From the NCBI RefSeq assembly GCF_017565305.1, contig NZ_JAGEKP010000020.1, positions 1 through 52,400 on the forward strand: a stretch of DNA of 52,400 nucleotides. The letters run 5' to 3'. Positions within the stretch are counted from its first letter, which is position 1; every line of letters begins with the position of its first letter. The position numbers and the translations under genes are program-made. Shown here one piece after another: positions 41,433-48,971 of this stretch. The notes beneath the pieces were generated by a model. The model was not told where the DNA came from, did not search any database, and saw only the letters and a list, made by a program, of their open reading frames with translations. This DNA is from Leifsonia sp. TF02-11. GTDB lineage: Bacteria > Actinomycetota > Actinomycetes > Actinomycetales > Microbacteriaceae.

Positions 41433-41941
41433 GAACGCGCTCCATCGCCGGTCTCCGTCTGGGTGGTCGTGGCCTCCCCGCCCGGGTTGTGCCGCGAGAG
41501 CCAGAACAACCCGAGGATCGGCAGGACCAGCGGGATGAACAGGTAGCCCATGCCGAAGACCGACCAGACCGTGGCGTCCCGGCCGAACGGGTCGATGTCG
41601 TGGAGGCCGAGGGCCGCGGGCGCGAACAGGCTCAGGGCGCCGATGACCAGCACCCCGGCCAGCTCGAAGCTGATGGTGACCCACGCCACGCGGTACCAGA
41701 TGCGGCCGGGTGCGACGAGAGCGATGGTGGCGACGATGTACACCGCAGCGGAGAGCGCGGACAGCGTGAACGCCACGGGCGCCTCGTGGAAGCGGTCGAT
41801 GATCTGGAAGACGCTGCGGCCGGTGGCCGCGAGCGCCAGCACGCCGTAGACGAACACGAGGACGCGGCCGACGCCGGAGATGCGGCGACGCGGACGGTGG
41901 CCGTCGGCGTGTTCGCGCGCGGACAGGGTGTGGTGTGACAT
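41429..41941 (-). CDS. Four-helix membrane protein upstream of ribF
   Basis: The 170-residue protein has four hydrophobic segments (VLVFVYGVLALAATGRSVF, TLSALSAAVYIVATIALVA, WVTISFELAGVLVIGALSL, FGMGYLFIPLVLPILGLFWL) and hydrophilic ends. The family is not recognised. It is coupled to ribF by overlap. TAGAAT ends 8 nt before the ATG, a slightly long leaderless arrangement. Confidence 0.8.
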   Translation of the reverse strand: MSHHTLSAREHADGHRPRRRISGVGRVLVFVYGVLALAATGRSVFQIIDRFHEAPVAFTLSALSAAVYIVATIALVAPGRIWYRVAWVTISFELAGVLVIGALSLFAPAALGLHDIDPFGRDATVWSVFGMGYLFIPLVLPILGLFWLSRHNPGGEATTTQTETGDGARS

Positions 41942-41984
41942 CGGTATCGATTCTATTCGCGCGCTACCGATGCTGCTGGCGCGG

Positions 41985-42353
41985 TCAGACGCCCTGGACG
42001 AACCAGATCTGCCCCATCCGGTACACCATGACGGCGATGGCCAGGCAGACTCCGCCGAGGATGACGGTGCTCCACCTGTTGCGTTCGATCAGCGCCCAGA
42101 AGCCGCCCGCCAGCGGGAGGAGGAGCGCCGAGATCAGGTAGATGTAGAACTCCGCGAGGCTCCCGCTCGGCGAGTTCCCGAGCACCGGTGCGACGATGGC
42201 CATCACCAGCTGCACGATCAGGAGCAGCTCGACCAGGGCCACCGCGCCCATCGTCAGGTCGCCGGGAACGCGCCCGGCGAGACCGAGCACCAGGCAGAGC
42301 ACGCCGGCGATCACGGCGACGCCGACCTGCAGCGCCACGAACCACTCGATCAT
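41985..42353 (-). CDS. Small four-helix membrane protein
   Basis: This 122-residue protein is almost entirely hydrophobic, with helices from EWFVALQVGVAVIAGVLCLV, ALVELLLIVQLVMAIVAPVL, YIYLISALLLPLAGGFWALI and TVILGGVCLAIAVMVYRMG. No family is recognised. Its start overlaps the truB stop, so it is translated with truB. Confidence 0.8.
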   Translation of the reverse strand: MIEWFVALQVGVAVIAGVLCLVLGLAGRVPGDLTMGAVALVELLLIVQLVMAIVAPVLGNSPSGSLAEFYIYLISALLLPLAGGFWALIERNRWSTVILGGVCLAIAVMVYRMGQIWFVQGV

Positions 42354-43273
42354 GACGACGCGATCTCGTCGGTGGGGAAGTTCACGAGCGTCCTGGCTTC
42401 CTTTCCACGGAACTCGACGAGTCCCACCAGCGCCCCGCCCGGTGCGATCGCCGCGACGGGTGCACTGGAGGCGCCTTCCCGGTCCGCGACGTGGATGCGG
42501 CGACCGTGTGTGAGATCGATCGCCTGCTGCTCTGTCAGCTCCAGCCTCTCGAACAGCTCGGCGGCCGCCCGGGCGGCGGGGATCAGGGCGGCACCGGGAT
42601 CGAGCGTATCGAGTTCCTCCGCGTCCCGCACATCGAACGGCCCGACGCGCGTCCGGCGCAACGCCGTCAGGTGACCGCCGACGCCGAGCCCGGCGCCGAG
42701 GTCGCGCGCGAGCGAGCGGATGTAGGTGCCGGACGAGCAGACGACGCGAACGTCCAGCTCGATCGCCACCGGGGCGTCGTCGCCGGGGAGGCTCCTGGCC
42801 TCGAGCAGCTCGAAGCGCTCGATCGTCACCGCGCGCGGCCGGAGGACGACCTCCTCGCCCGCTCGCACGCGGGCATAGGCGCGCTTGCCGTCGACCTTGA
42901 TCGCGCTGACCGAGCTCGGGACCTGCTCGATCTCGCCGGTGAGCGCGGCGATGCCGTTCGCGATGGCGTCGTCGGTGATCGTGGCGATCGCGCTCGGGTC
43001 GGCCTCTGCGGTCACTTCGCCCTCGGCGTCGTCGGTCGTCGTGGTCGCGCCCAGCCGGATGGTCGCCAGGTACTCCTTGTCGGTGCCCACGATGTAGGTG
43101 AGCAGCCGCGTCGACGAGTTGAGGCCCAGGATGAGGAGGCCGGTGGCCATCGGGTCGAGCGTTCCGGCGTGGCCGACCTTGCGGGTGCCGGCCAGCCTGC
43201 GCACGCGCGCGACGACGTCGTGGCTCGTCCAGCCTCCCGGCTTGTCGACCAGGATGAGACCGCTGCCGGTCAT
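42350..43273 (-). CDS. truB: tRNA pseudouridine-55 synthase
   Basis: The 307-residue enzyme converts U55 of tRNA to pseudouridine. The catalytic Asp is in HAGTLDPMATGLLILGL; KPGGWTSHDVV, SSVSAIKVDGKRAYARVRAG and SSGTYIRSLARDLG are also conserved, and a C-terminal PUA-like domain follows. It overlaps the TetR gene upstream and a membrane gene downstream. In many bacteria truB follows rbfA; here it is 5 kb away. Confidence 0.95.
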   Translation of the reverse strand: MTGSGLILVDKPGGWTSHDVVARVRRLAGTRKVGHAGTLDPMATGLLILGLNSSTRLLTYIVGTDKEYLATIRLGATTTTDDAEGEVTAEADPSAIATITDDAIANGIAALTGEIEQVPSSVSAIKVDGKRAYARVRAGEEVVLRPRAVTIERFELLEARSLPGDDAPVAIELDVRVVCSSGTYIRSLARDLGAGLGVGGHLTALRRTRVGPFDVRDAEELDTLDPGAALIPAARAAAELFERLELTEQQAIDLTHGRRIHVADREGASSAPVAAIAPGGALVGLVEFRGKEARTLVNFPTDEIASS

Positions 43274-43908
43274 GCGTTCTCGCCGGCGACGTCGAGGACC
43301 AGCTGCAGCTTGGTGCGGAACGTGGACTCGATGATTTCGGTGGCGCAGGCGTCCTTGCCGTACTCCGCGGGGAGCTTGAGACCGAGGAGCGTGTTCAGCA
43401 GCATGCCCTCTGCGAGGAAGGTGCGCGCCTCGTCGGGCGAGAACCCGACCTGGTCGCGGACCATCTTGTAGATGGCGAGGAAGCCCTCCCTGGCACGCCC
43501 GCCGATGACGGCGTCGTTGCCCATGCCGAACGCCTGCATGAGCGAGAGCAGGATGCCGCGGTCCTCGATGAGGTTCACGTACGCGAGCCCGAGCCGGCGG
43601 CCGATCTCGTGGTGCTCGCCGACCGCGCCGTCCTCGCCCGCGGGCGAGCCGTCGGCCTTCCAGCCGTCGATCGTGTCCTGGAAGCTCGTCATCAGCTTGT
43701 CGAGCGCCCGCTGCAGCACCTCGACGAAGAGGTTCTCTTTGCTGCCGAACATCCGGACGACGTACGGCTGGCTGATGCCGGCCGCCTTGGCGATCTGGTC
43801 GGTGGTTGCGCCGAAGTAGCCGCGCTCCCCGAAGACGAGGCTCGCCGCACCGAGGATCTGCTCGCGCCGCTCGGCGGAGGGGATCCGTTCACTGATCGCG
43901 GAACTCAT
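43270..43908 (-). CDS. TetR-family repressor
   Basis: This 212-residue regulator has the TetR helix-turn-helix (REQILGAASLVFGERGYFGA, TTDQIAKAAGISQPYVVRMF) and a ligand-binding C-terminal part. It is divergent from a DHA2 drug exporter and probably represses it through the GATTAC repeats in between. TAACCT ends 7 nt before its ATG. Unusually, its stop overlaps truB, so an essential tRNA gene sits in the same transcription unit. Confidence 0.9.
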   Translation of the reverse strand: MSSAISERIPSAERREQILGAASLVFGERGYFGATTDQIAKAAGISQPYVVRMFGSKENLFVEVLQRALDKLMTSFQDTIDGWKADGSPAGEDGAVGEHHEIGRRLGLAYVNLIEDRGILLSLMQAFGMGNDAVIGGRAREGFLAIYKMVRDQVGFSPDEARTFLAEGMLLNTLLGLKLPAEYGKDACATEIIESTFRTKLQLVLDVAGENA

Positions 43909-43910
43909 GG

Positions 43911-43939
43911 TTGACAGGTTATCAGCCGATTACTAAAGT
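43911..43939 (+). promoter_or_regulatory. Promoter of MFS exporter (TTGACA-17-TAAAGT)
   Basis: A perfect -35 TTGACA (43911-43916) is followed after 17 nt by TAAAGT (43934-43939). The -35 shares a base with the TAACCT box of the divergent TetR gene (43916-43921). Confidence 0.6.
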
Positions 43940-43963
43940 TCGTTGTAATCATTCGATTACTAA
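43927..43963. promoter_or_regulatory. TetR operator candidate (GATTAC repeats)
   Basis: CGATTACTAA occurs at 43927-43936 and 43954-43963, and GTAATC-ATTC-GATTAC (43945-43960) is an inverted repeat. The sites cover the exporter -10 and start region. Confidence 0.6.
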
Positions 43964-43990
43964 CGAATTCACCCGATTCTTCAGGAAGCG

Positions 43991-45514
43991 ATGCGTCCCA
44001 TGACCACTACCCGTCCCGGTACCGCAGGCACTCCCGTCCGAGCCTCGCGGCGCATCCCCGTCTGGCTCGCGATCGTCGCGGCCTCCCTCCCGATGTTCAT
44101 GGCGACCCTCGACAACCTGGTCGTCACCAGCGCCCTCCCCGTGATCGCGCGCGACCTCAGCGCGTCGATCGAAGAGCTGCAGTGGGTGGTCAACGCGTAC
44201 ACGCTGAGCTTCGCGACCCTGATGCTGATGGCCGTCGGGCTCGGCGACCGGCTCGGCCGGCGCTCGGTGTTCCTCGGCGGCATCATCGTGTTCACGCTGG
44301 CGAGCGCCGCGAGCGCCCTGGCGACGGAGCCGTGGATGCTGATCGCCGCGCGCGCCGTGCAGGGCGCAGGCGCCGCCGCCCTCCTCCCGCTGTCGCTCAC
44401 CCTGCTGGCAGGCAGCGTCAGCCAGCGGCTGCGACCGGCCGCGATCGGCATCTGGGGAGGCATCTCCGGCCTCGGCGTCGCCCTCGGCCCGCTGATCGGC
44501 GGCGCGGTCGTGCAGGGCTGGAACTGGCAGGCCATCTTCTGGCTCAACGTGCCGCTCGGCGTGATCGCGGTGCCGCTCGTGCTGATCGCCCTCCCGAACA
44601 GCTTCGGCGCCCGGGTGCGCGCCGACATCGTCGGCCTGCTGCTGGCGGCACCCGGCGTGCTCGGGCTGGTCTACGGCATCGTCCGCGGCAACGACGCGGG
44701 TTGGGACAGCGCGGAGGTGCTGTTCTCGCTGATCGCCGGAGGCGTCCTCCTGATCGCGTTCGTGTTCTGGGAGTCGCGCACCTCCGCACCGCTGCTGCCG
44801 CTGCGGCTGTTCCGCGACCGCAGCTTCACGGTGGCCAACCTCGTCGGCATGACGTTCTCCTTCGGCATCTTCGGCGCGATCTTCATCCTCATCCAGTTCC
44901 TCCAGGTGGTGCAGGGTCACACGCCGCTCGAGGCCGGCGTCATGACGATGCCGTGGACGCTCGCGCCGATGGTGGTGGCGCCGCTGACCGGGCTGGTCTC
45001 CGGGCGCACCGGCACCCGCCTCCCGATCGTCGTCGGACTCGTGTTCCTGGCCGGGGCGATGGCCTGGATCGCCGGCACTCTCGCCGCCGATCTGCCGTAC
45101 TCGCAGATGTGGCCGCCGTTCCTGCTCGCGGGCGTCGGGATGGGTCTGGTCTTCGCACCGAGCTCGACAGCGGTGTTGGCGAACATGCGCGCCGCCGACC
45201 ACGCCAAGGCCTCCGGCACCAACTCCACGCTCCGCGAGATCGGGGTCGCCCTCGGTGTCGCCGTGCTCACCGCCGTCTTCACGGGCGCCGGAGGCACGCT
45301 GACGCCGACCGGCTACGTCGACGCCGCCATCCCCGCGGTCTGGGTCGGAGCGGGCGCGCTGGCGATCGCCGCGGTGATCGCGCTCGCCCTGCCGAGCCGT
45401 CGCCGCGCGGCGGAACTCGCCGCGGCCGTCGCCCACGAAGACGCGGCCGACGTCCTTCCGCCCGCCGCTGCGGCCGAAGCCGTCGCGGAGCCGGCGCCCG
45501 TCCTCGCCGACTGA
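43991..45514 (+). CDS. MFS drug exporter, DHA2 (14-helix) family
   Basis: The 507-residue permease has about fourteen membrane helices. MFMATLDNLVVTSALPVIA carries motif D1 of the DHA2 family, LGDRLGRRSVFLGG is motif A and GPLIGGAVV is motif C. It most likely exports toxic compounds by proton antiport. An ATG at 44000 is an alternative start; AGGAAG lies 11 nt before it and only 2 nt before 43991. The Ala-rich tail is unremarkable. Expression is probably controlled by the divergent TetR. Confidence 0.9.
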   Translation: MRPMTTTRPGTAGTPVRASRRIPVWLAIVAASLPMFMATLDNLVVTSALPVIARDLSASIEELQWVVNAYTLSFATLMLMAVGLGDRLGRRSVFLGGIIVFTLASAASALATEPWMLIAARAVQGAGAAALLPLSLTLLAGSVSQRLRPAAIGIWGGISGLGVALGPLIGGAVVQGWNWQAIFWLNVPLGVIAVPLVLIALPNSFGARVRADIVGLLLAAPGVLGLVYGIVRGNDAGWDSAEVLFSLIAGGVLLIAFVFWESRTSAPLLPLRLFRDRSFTVANLVGMTFSFGIFGAIFILIQFLQVVQGHTPLEAGVMTMPWTLAPMVVAPLTGLVSGRTGTRLPIVVGLVFLAGAMAWIAGTLAADLPYSQMWPPFLLAGVGMGLVFAPSSTAVLANMRAADHAKASGTNSTLREIGVALGVAVLTAVFTGAGGTLTPTGYVDAAIPAVWVGAGALAIAAVIALALPSRRRAAELAAAVAHEDAADVLPPAAAAEAVAEPAPVLAD

Positions 45515-45532
45515 TCGCCGCCATTCGCAGCC

Positions 45533-45538
45533 TAGGCT
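45533..45538 (+). promoter_or_regulatory. -10 box TAGGCT
   Basis: TAGGCT ends 7 nt before the GTG at 45546. GGAGGG lies in the same gap, so either leaderless or normal initiation is possible. Confidence 0.4.
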
Positions 45539-45545
45539 GGAGGGC

Positions 45546-46547
45546 GTGCGAATCGGCGTGATCGGAGCGGGAGCCATCGGTGGGACGATCGCGGCGCAGC
45601 TCGATCGCGTCGGCCATCTCGTGGAGGTCACGGCGCGCGGCGACCACCTCGCCGCGATCCGCGCCGACGGTTTGAGGCTCGACGGCGGCTGGGGCACGCA
45701 CACGGCACGCGTCGCCGCGGCCGAGCGGCTGCAGACGCGTCCGGAGCTCGCGTTCGTCTGCACCAAGGCGCAGGACGCCGAGTCGGCCATCCGCGAGAAC
45801 GCGGACCTCCTCGACGGGATCACCGTCGTCATCGTGCAGAACGGCCTCGCCGGCCTGCGGCTGGCGACAGAGCTGCTCCCCGGCTCGAACTGCGTCGGGG
45901 CGCTCGCGCTCTACGCCGCCAGCTACCTGTCCCCCGGCACGGTCAGCGTGACCACCGTCAACAACACCTATCTCGGCGCCGGCGACGGCGAGCCTCCGCA
46001 GGCGGCCGTCGACGCAGCGCACATCCTCGACGCCGCCATGCCGAGCTTCGCGGTCGACAACTTCACGGGCTGCCAGTGGACGAAGCTCATGGTCAACCAG
46101 GTGAACGCGATGCCCGCAATCACCGGGCTGAGCGCGCAGGAGACGCTCGGCAGCAGGACGCTGCGGCCGATCATCACGGCGAGCCTCCAGGAGGCCGTGC
46201 GCGTCGGCATCGCCCGCGGCGTCCGCTTCGGCAGCATCCAGGGCCTCGACGACCGCATCCTGCGATTCGTCGCCTCCTCGCCCCGCTGGGTCGCGCAGCT
46301 CGTCCCCCTGGTGATGCGCAGGCGGATGGGCGCGACACCGAACCCGGGATCGACGCTGCAGAGCATCCGCCGCGGGCAACCGAGCGAGATCGACTACCTG
46401 AACGGCGCGGTCGTCGCAGAGGCCAGGGCGAACGGCGGCGACGCCCCCGTGAACGCCGCCCTCACCGGACTCGTGCACGAGGTGGAGGCCACCGGGGCGT
46501 TCATCGCGCCTGCCGAGGTCGCCCGCCGCGTGCAGACGGTGCTCTGA
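45546..46547 (+). CDS. Ketopantoate reductase family (ApbA/PanE) protein
   Basis: This 333-residue NADP-binding enzyme begins MRIGVIGAGAIGGTIAAQL. The active-site lysine is in TGCQWTKLMVNQVNAMPA and the C-terminal Glu in GQPSEIDYLNGAVV. It may reduce 2-dehydropantoate to pantoate for coenzyme A, but the family includes other reductases and there is no pan gene nearby. Confidence 0.85.
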   Translation: MRIGVIGAGAIGGTIAAQLDRVGHLVEVTARGDHLAAIRADGLRLDGGWGTHTARVAAAERLQTRPELAFVCTKAQDAESAIRENADLLDGITVVIVQNGLAGLRLATELLPGSNCVGALALYAASYLSPGTVSVTTVNNTYLGAGDGEPPQAAVDAAHILDAAMPSFAVDNFTGCQWTKLMVNQVNAMPAITGLSAQETLGSRTLRPIITASLQEAVRVGIARGVRFGSIQGLDDRILRFVASSPRWVAQLVPLVMRRRMGATPNPGSTLQSIRRGQPSEIDYLNGAVVAEARANGGDAPVNAALTGLVHEVEATGAFIAPAEVARRVQTVL

Positions 46548-46574
46548 CCAGCGGCGGACGGTCTCCTCGACGCG

Positions 46575-47165
46575 TCATGCCGACGCGGGTCGCGGCACCC
46601 GCACGGGCGCGGCCGGGTCGGAGTCGTCGATGAGGATGGTCGCGACGTCGCGCGGCCGGGCGTCCTCCTCGTAGATCGCGCGTTCGGGCGCGTTGATCAG
46701 CAGCACCGACGCGTTCCACTCCCGCCGCAGCTCCGGCCGCAGCAGGAACTCGCCGTCGATCACGAGCACCGCGTCCGGACCGGCGGTCTCCCACCTGCTC
46801 TCCACGGGGACATCCCGCGCCTCGTCGAAGGCGGCGGTCTGGAAGCCGGTGCTGCCGGCCATCCGGAACGGGTCGATCAGCACCCGCCGCAGGGTCCCGT
46901 AGTCGAAGGAGTCGCGATAGAAGCCCGTCGGGGTCTCCGGGCCGAGCAGCGTGCGATCCGCGCGCGAGCGATGGAAGTCGCGGACCGACGCCCGATGGGT
47001 GTCGGAGCCGGCCTCCCGGAACACGGCGGCGAGGTCGTCGGCGAACTCCGCCGTGCCCCCGCCTCCGTCGACCGCGACGATCACGCGCCCCCTCGGCGCC
47101 AGCGCACGCACGTCGCCGACGATCTCGCGCAGCGCGAGGACCCGCGGAGTCGGAGGCAGCATCAT
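46575..47165 (-). CDS. Uridine-kinase-like protein with disrupted P-loop
   Basis: The 196-residue protein aligns over its length with actinobacterial uridine kinase-like P-loop proteins: VIVAVDG at the first strand, RASVRDFHRSRADR, TGFYRDSFDYGTLRRVLIDP and AVLVIDGEFLLRPEL. However, the P-loop, expected as DGxxGxGKT, reads DGGGGTAEF: it is shorter and lacks the Lys-Thr/Ser pair. ATP binding in the usual way is therefore doubtful. TATGCT 6 nt before the first of two ATGs supports the start at 47165. It is divergent from mutY. Confidence 0.8.
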   Translation of the reverse strand: MMLPPTPRVLALREIVGDVRALAPRGRVIVAVDGGGGTAEFADDLAAVFREAGSDTHRASVRDFHRSRADRTLLGPETPTGFYRDSFDYGTLRRVLIDPFRMAGSTGFQTAAFDEARDVPVESRWETAGPDAVLVIDGEFLLRPELRREWNASVLLINAPERAIYEEDARPRDVATILIDDSDPAAPVRVPRPASA

Positions 47166-47171
47166 GCGACG

Positions 47172-47177
47172 AGCATA
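47172..47177 (-). promoter_or_regulatory. -10 box TATGCT for kinase-like gene
   Basis: TATGCT on the minus strand ends 6 nt before the ATG at 47165. Confidence 0.5.
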
Positions 47178-47203
47178 AGCCGTGGGCGACGGCCGCGAAC
47201 CGG

Positions 47204-47209
47204 TAGCCT
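47204..47209 (+). promoter_or_regulatory. -10 box TAGCCT for mutY
   Basis: TAGCCT ends 6 nt before the mutY ATG at 47216. Confidence 0.5.
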
Positions 47210-47215
47210 CGAAGC

Positions 47216-48085
47216 ATGCCGGAGACATTCGCCACCGCGGTGGTGGACTGGTACCACGCCAACCGGCGCGACCTCCCGTGGCGCCGCGACGGCTTCACCC
47301 CGTGGGGAACGCTCGTCAGCGAGTTCATGCTGCAGCAGACACCGGTGTCCCGCGTGATCCCGCGGCTCGAAGAGTGGCTGACCCGCTGGCCGACCCCCGC
47401 CGATCTGGCGGCCGTGCCCCCAGGGGAGGCGGTGCGCGCCTGGCAGTCGCTCGGCTACCCGCGCCGCGCGCTATGGCTGCACGCGGCGGCCGTGGCGATC
47501 ACCGAACGGCACGGCGGCGTCGTGCCCGACGACGTGGAGGCCTTGCTGGCGCTCCCGGGGATCGGCGACTACACCGCCCGCGCGGTGGCCGTCTTCGCCT
47601 ACGGCGCACGCCATCCCGTCGTCGACACCAACATCCGCCGCGTCATCGCCCGGGCCGTCGACGGCCAGGGCGAACCGTCGCCGCCGAGCGCCCGGCGCGA
47701 CCTCGCGGCGATGTCGGCGCTGCTCCCCCGCGAGCTCCCGGCGGCCGCGGCCTTCAACGCCGGGATGATGGAGCTGGGCGCGATCGTCTGCACGGCGCGG
47801 TCGCCGCGCTGCGACGACTGCCCGCTCGCGCAGCGGTGCGCATGGCGAGCGGCCGGCTATCCGGCGTACGAGGGCCCGCGCAAAGCCGTGCAGAAGAAGT
47901 ACGAGGGCAGCGACCGTCAGGTGCGGGGTCGCATCCTCGCCGAGCTGCGCGCGTCGCACATCCCGGTCACCCCGGAGGAGCTCGAAGACGTCTGGCCTGA
48001 TGCGGCGCAGCGCGACCGGGCGCTGCGCGGCCTGCTCGACGACGGTCTGGCGGTCACGGAGGGCGGCGGCTACACGCTGCCGTGA
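47216..48085 (+). CDS. mutY: A/G-specific adenine glycosylase
   Basis: The 289-residue enzyme removes adenine mispaired with 8-oxoguanine. It has the catalytic Glu in VSEFMLQQTPVSRV, the helix-hairpin-helix LLALPGIGDYTARAVAVFAY, the catalytic Asp in PVVDTNIRRVIAR and the 4Fe-4S cysteines in CTARSPRCDDCPLAQRC. It is short: the C-terminal MutT-like domain of E. coli MutY is absent and replaced by a small helical segment. Confidence 0.94.
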   Translation: MPETFATAVVDWYHANRRDLPWRRDGFTPWGTLVSEFMLQQTPVSRVIPRLEEWLTRWPTPADLAAVPPGEAVRAWQSLGYPRRALWLHAAAVAITERHGGVVPDDVEALLALPGIGDYTARAVAVFAYGARHPVVDTNIRRVIARAVDGQGEPSPPSARRDLAAMSALLPRELPAAAAFNAGMMELGAIVCTARSPRCDDCPLAQRCAWRAAGYPAYEGPRKAVQKKYEGSDRQVRGRILAELRASHIPVTPEELEDVWPDAAQRDRALRGLLDDGLAVTEGGGYTLP

Positions 48086-48105
48086 GCCCTCCGGCCTGTG
48101 GGAAC

Positions 48106-48396
48106 TCAGGACTCCGCGAACACCAGCGGATCCCAGTCGAGGATGCGCGAGCGGTACACCAGCCCCTCCGTCCAGAACGGGTCACCGGCGCGGAACCGCT
48201 CCGCGGCCTCCCGCGACCGGAAGATCGCCATCGACCCCTGCGACGCCGGGTCGCCGAACGTGCCGATCATCAGCAGCTCGCCGTCCTTCGCGAACTCGTC
48301 CAGGTAGGCCTTGTGGCGCGGGTAGGTGTCGACCAACCGCTGGAAGTGCTCCGGCCCGGCATCGGGGTCGGCATCGTAGAACGAGACGGCGTACAT
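48106..48396 (-). CDS. YciI family protein
   Basis: This 96-residue protein has the YciI fold signature: YAVSFYDADPDAGPEHFQRL, then YPRHKAYLDEFAKDGELLM with the conserved His, and GDPFWTEGLVYRSRILDWDP at the end. YciI-like proteins are small dimeric ferredoxin-fold proteins of unclear function. TAGCCT 6 nt before the ATG indicates a leaderless transcript. Confidence 0.88.
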   Translation of the reverse strand: MYAVSFYDADPDAGPEHFQRLVDTYPRHKAYLDEFAKDGELLMIGTFGDPASQGSMAIFRSREAAERFRAGDPFWTEGLVYRSRILDWDPLVFAES

Positions 48397-48402
48397 GCGA
48401 TC

Positions 48403-48408
48403 AGGCTA
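48403..48408 (-). promoter_or_regulatory. -10 box TAGCCT for YciI gene
   Basis: TAGCCT on the minus strand ends 6 nt before the ATG at 48396. It lies directly beside the hairpin that closes the rbfA unit. Confidence 0.5.
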
Positions 48409-48415
48409 CGGCGAA

Positions 48416-48439
48416 GGCCCGGTGGATCACCACCGGGCC
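48416..48439 (-). terminator. Hairpin after rbfA
   Basis: GGCCCGGTGG pairs with CCACCGGGCC across a 4-nt loop, 19 bp past the rbfA stop. Its stem is closely related to the hairpin between infB and rbfA. Confidence 0.7.
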
Positions 48440-48458
48440 CCCTCCGTTCGTGGATGGC

Positions 48459-48896
48459 TCACTCCTCGTCGTCGACATCCTTCGGCTTCACGTAGGGATC
48501 CTCGTCCCCCGCGTAGCTCGCGCCCGCCGCCAGCCCGGCCACCTCGGTGTCGTGCTCGTGCGCCTGACGCAGAAGGTCCTCGATGTGCGCCGCGTTCTCC
48601 GGGATGGCGTCGAGCTGGAACTCCAGCGTCGGCGTCAGCCGGGCGGTGATGTTCTTGCCGACCTCGCTGCGCAGCATGCCGGTTGCCGCCTGCAGTGCTG
48701 CAGCCGTGTCGGCCCGCTCCTGGTCGGTTCCGTACACGGTGTAGAACACCGTCGCGTGTTGGAGGTCGCCCGTCACCTGGACGTCGGTGATCGTCACGAA
48801 ACCCAGGCGCGGGTCGCGCAGTCCTCGATCGAGCCGCTTCGCGATGATGACCTTGATTCTGTCGGCGAGCTTCCTCGCCCGTGCCGGATCGGCCAT
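48459..48896 (-). CDS. rbfA: 30S ribosome-binding factor A
   Basis: The 145-residue protein helps 16S rRNA maturation. The KH-like domain is clear: ADRIKVIIAKRLDRGLRDPR, LGFVTITDVQVTGDLQHATV and the C-terminal LTPTLEFQLDAIPENAAHIE. An acidic tail follows. GGAGG lies 6 nt before the ATG. It follows infB, the usual order, but is flanked on both sides by strong hairpins. Confidence 0.95.
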   Translation of the reverse strand: MADPARARKLADRIKVIIAKRLDRGLRDPRLGFVTITDVQVTGDLQHATVFYTVYGTDQERADTAAALQAATGMLRSEVGKNITARLTPTLEFQLDAIPENAAHIEDLLRQAHEHDTEVAGLAAGASYAGDEDPYVKPKDVDDEE

Positions 48897-48931
48897 GTGG
48901 TCCTCCTTCGGTGATTCCGGTGTCGGAAGCC

Positions 48932-48961
48932 GAAGGCCCGGCGGTCTCCCGCCGGGCCTTC
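48932..48961 (-). terminator. Strong hairpin between infB and rbfA
   Basis: GAAGGCCCGGCGG pairs perfectly with its 13-base complement across TCTC, ten bases after the infB stop. It is either a terminator or a processing signal inside the infB-rbfA unit. Confidence 0.75.
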
Positions 48962-48971
48962 GTGTCTCCGA

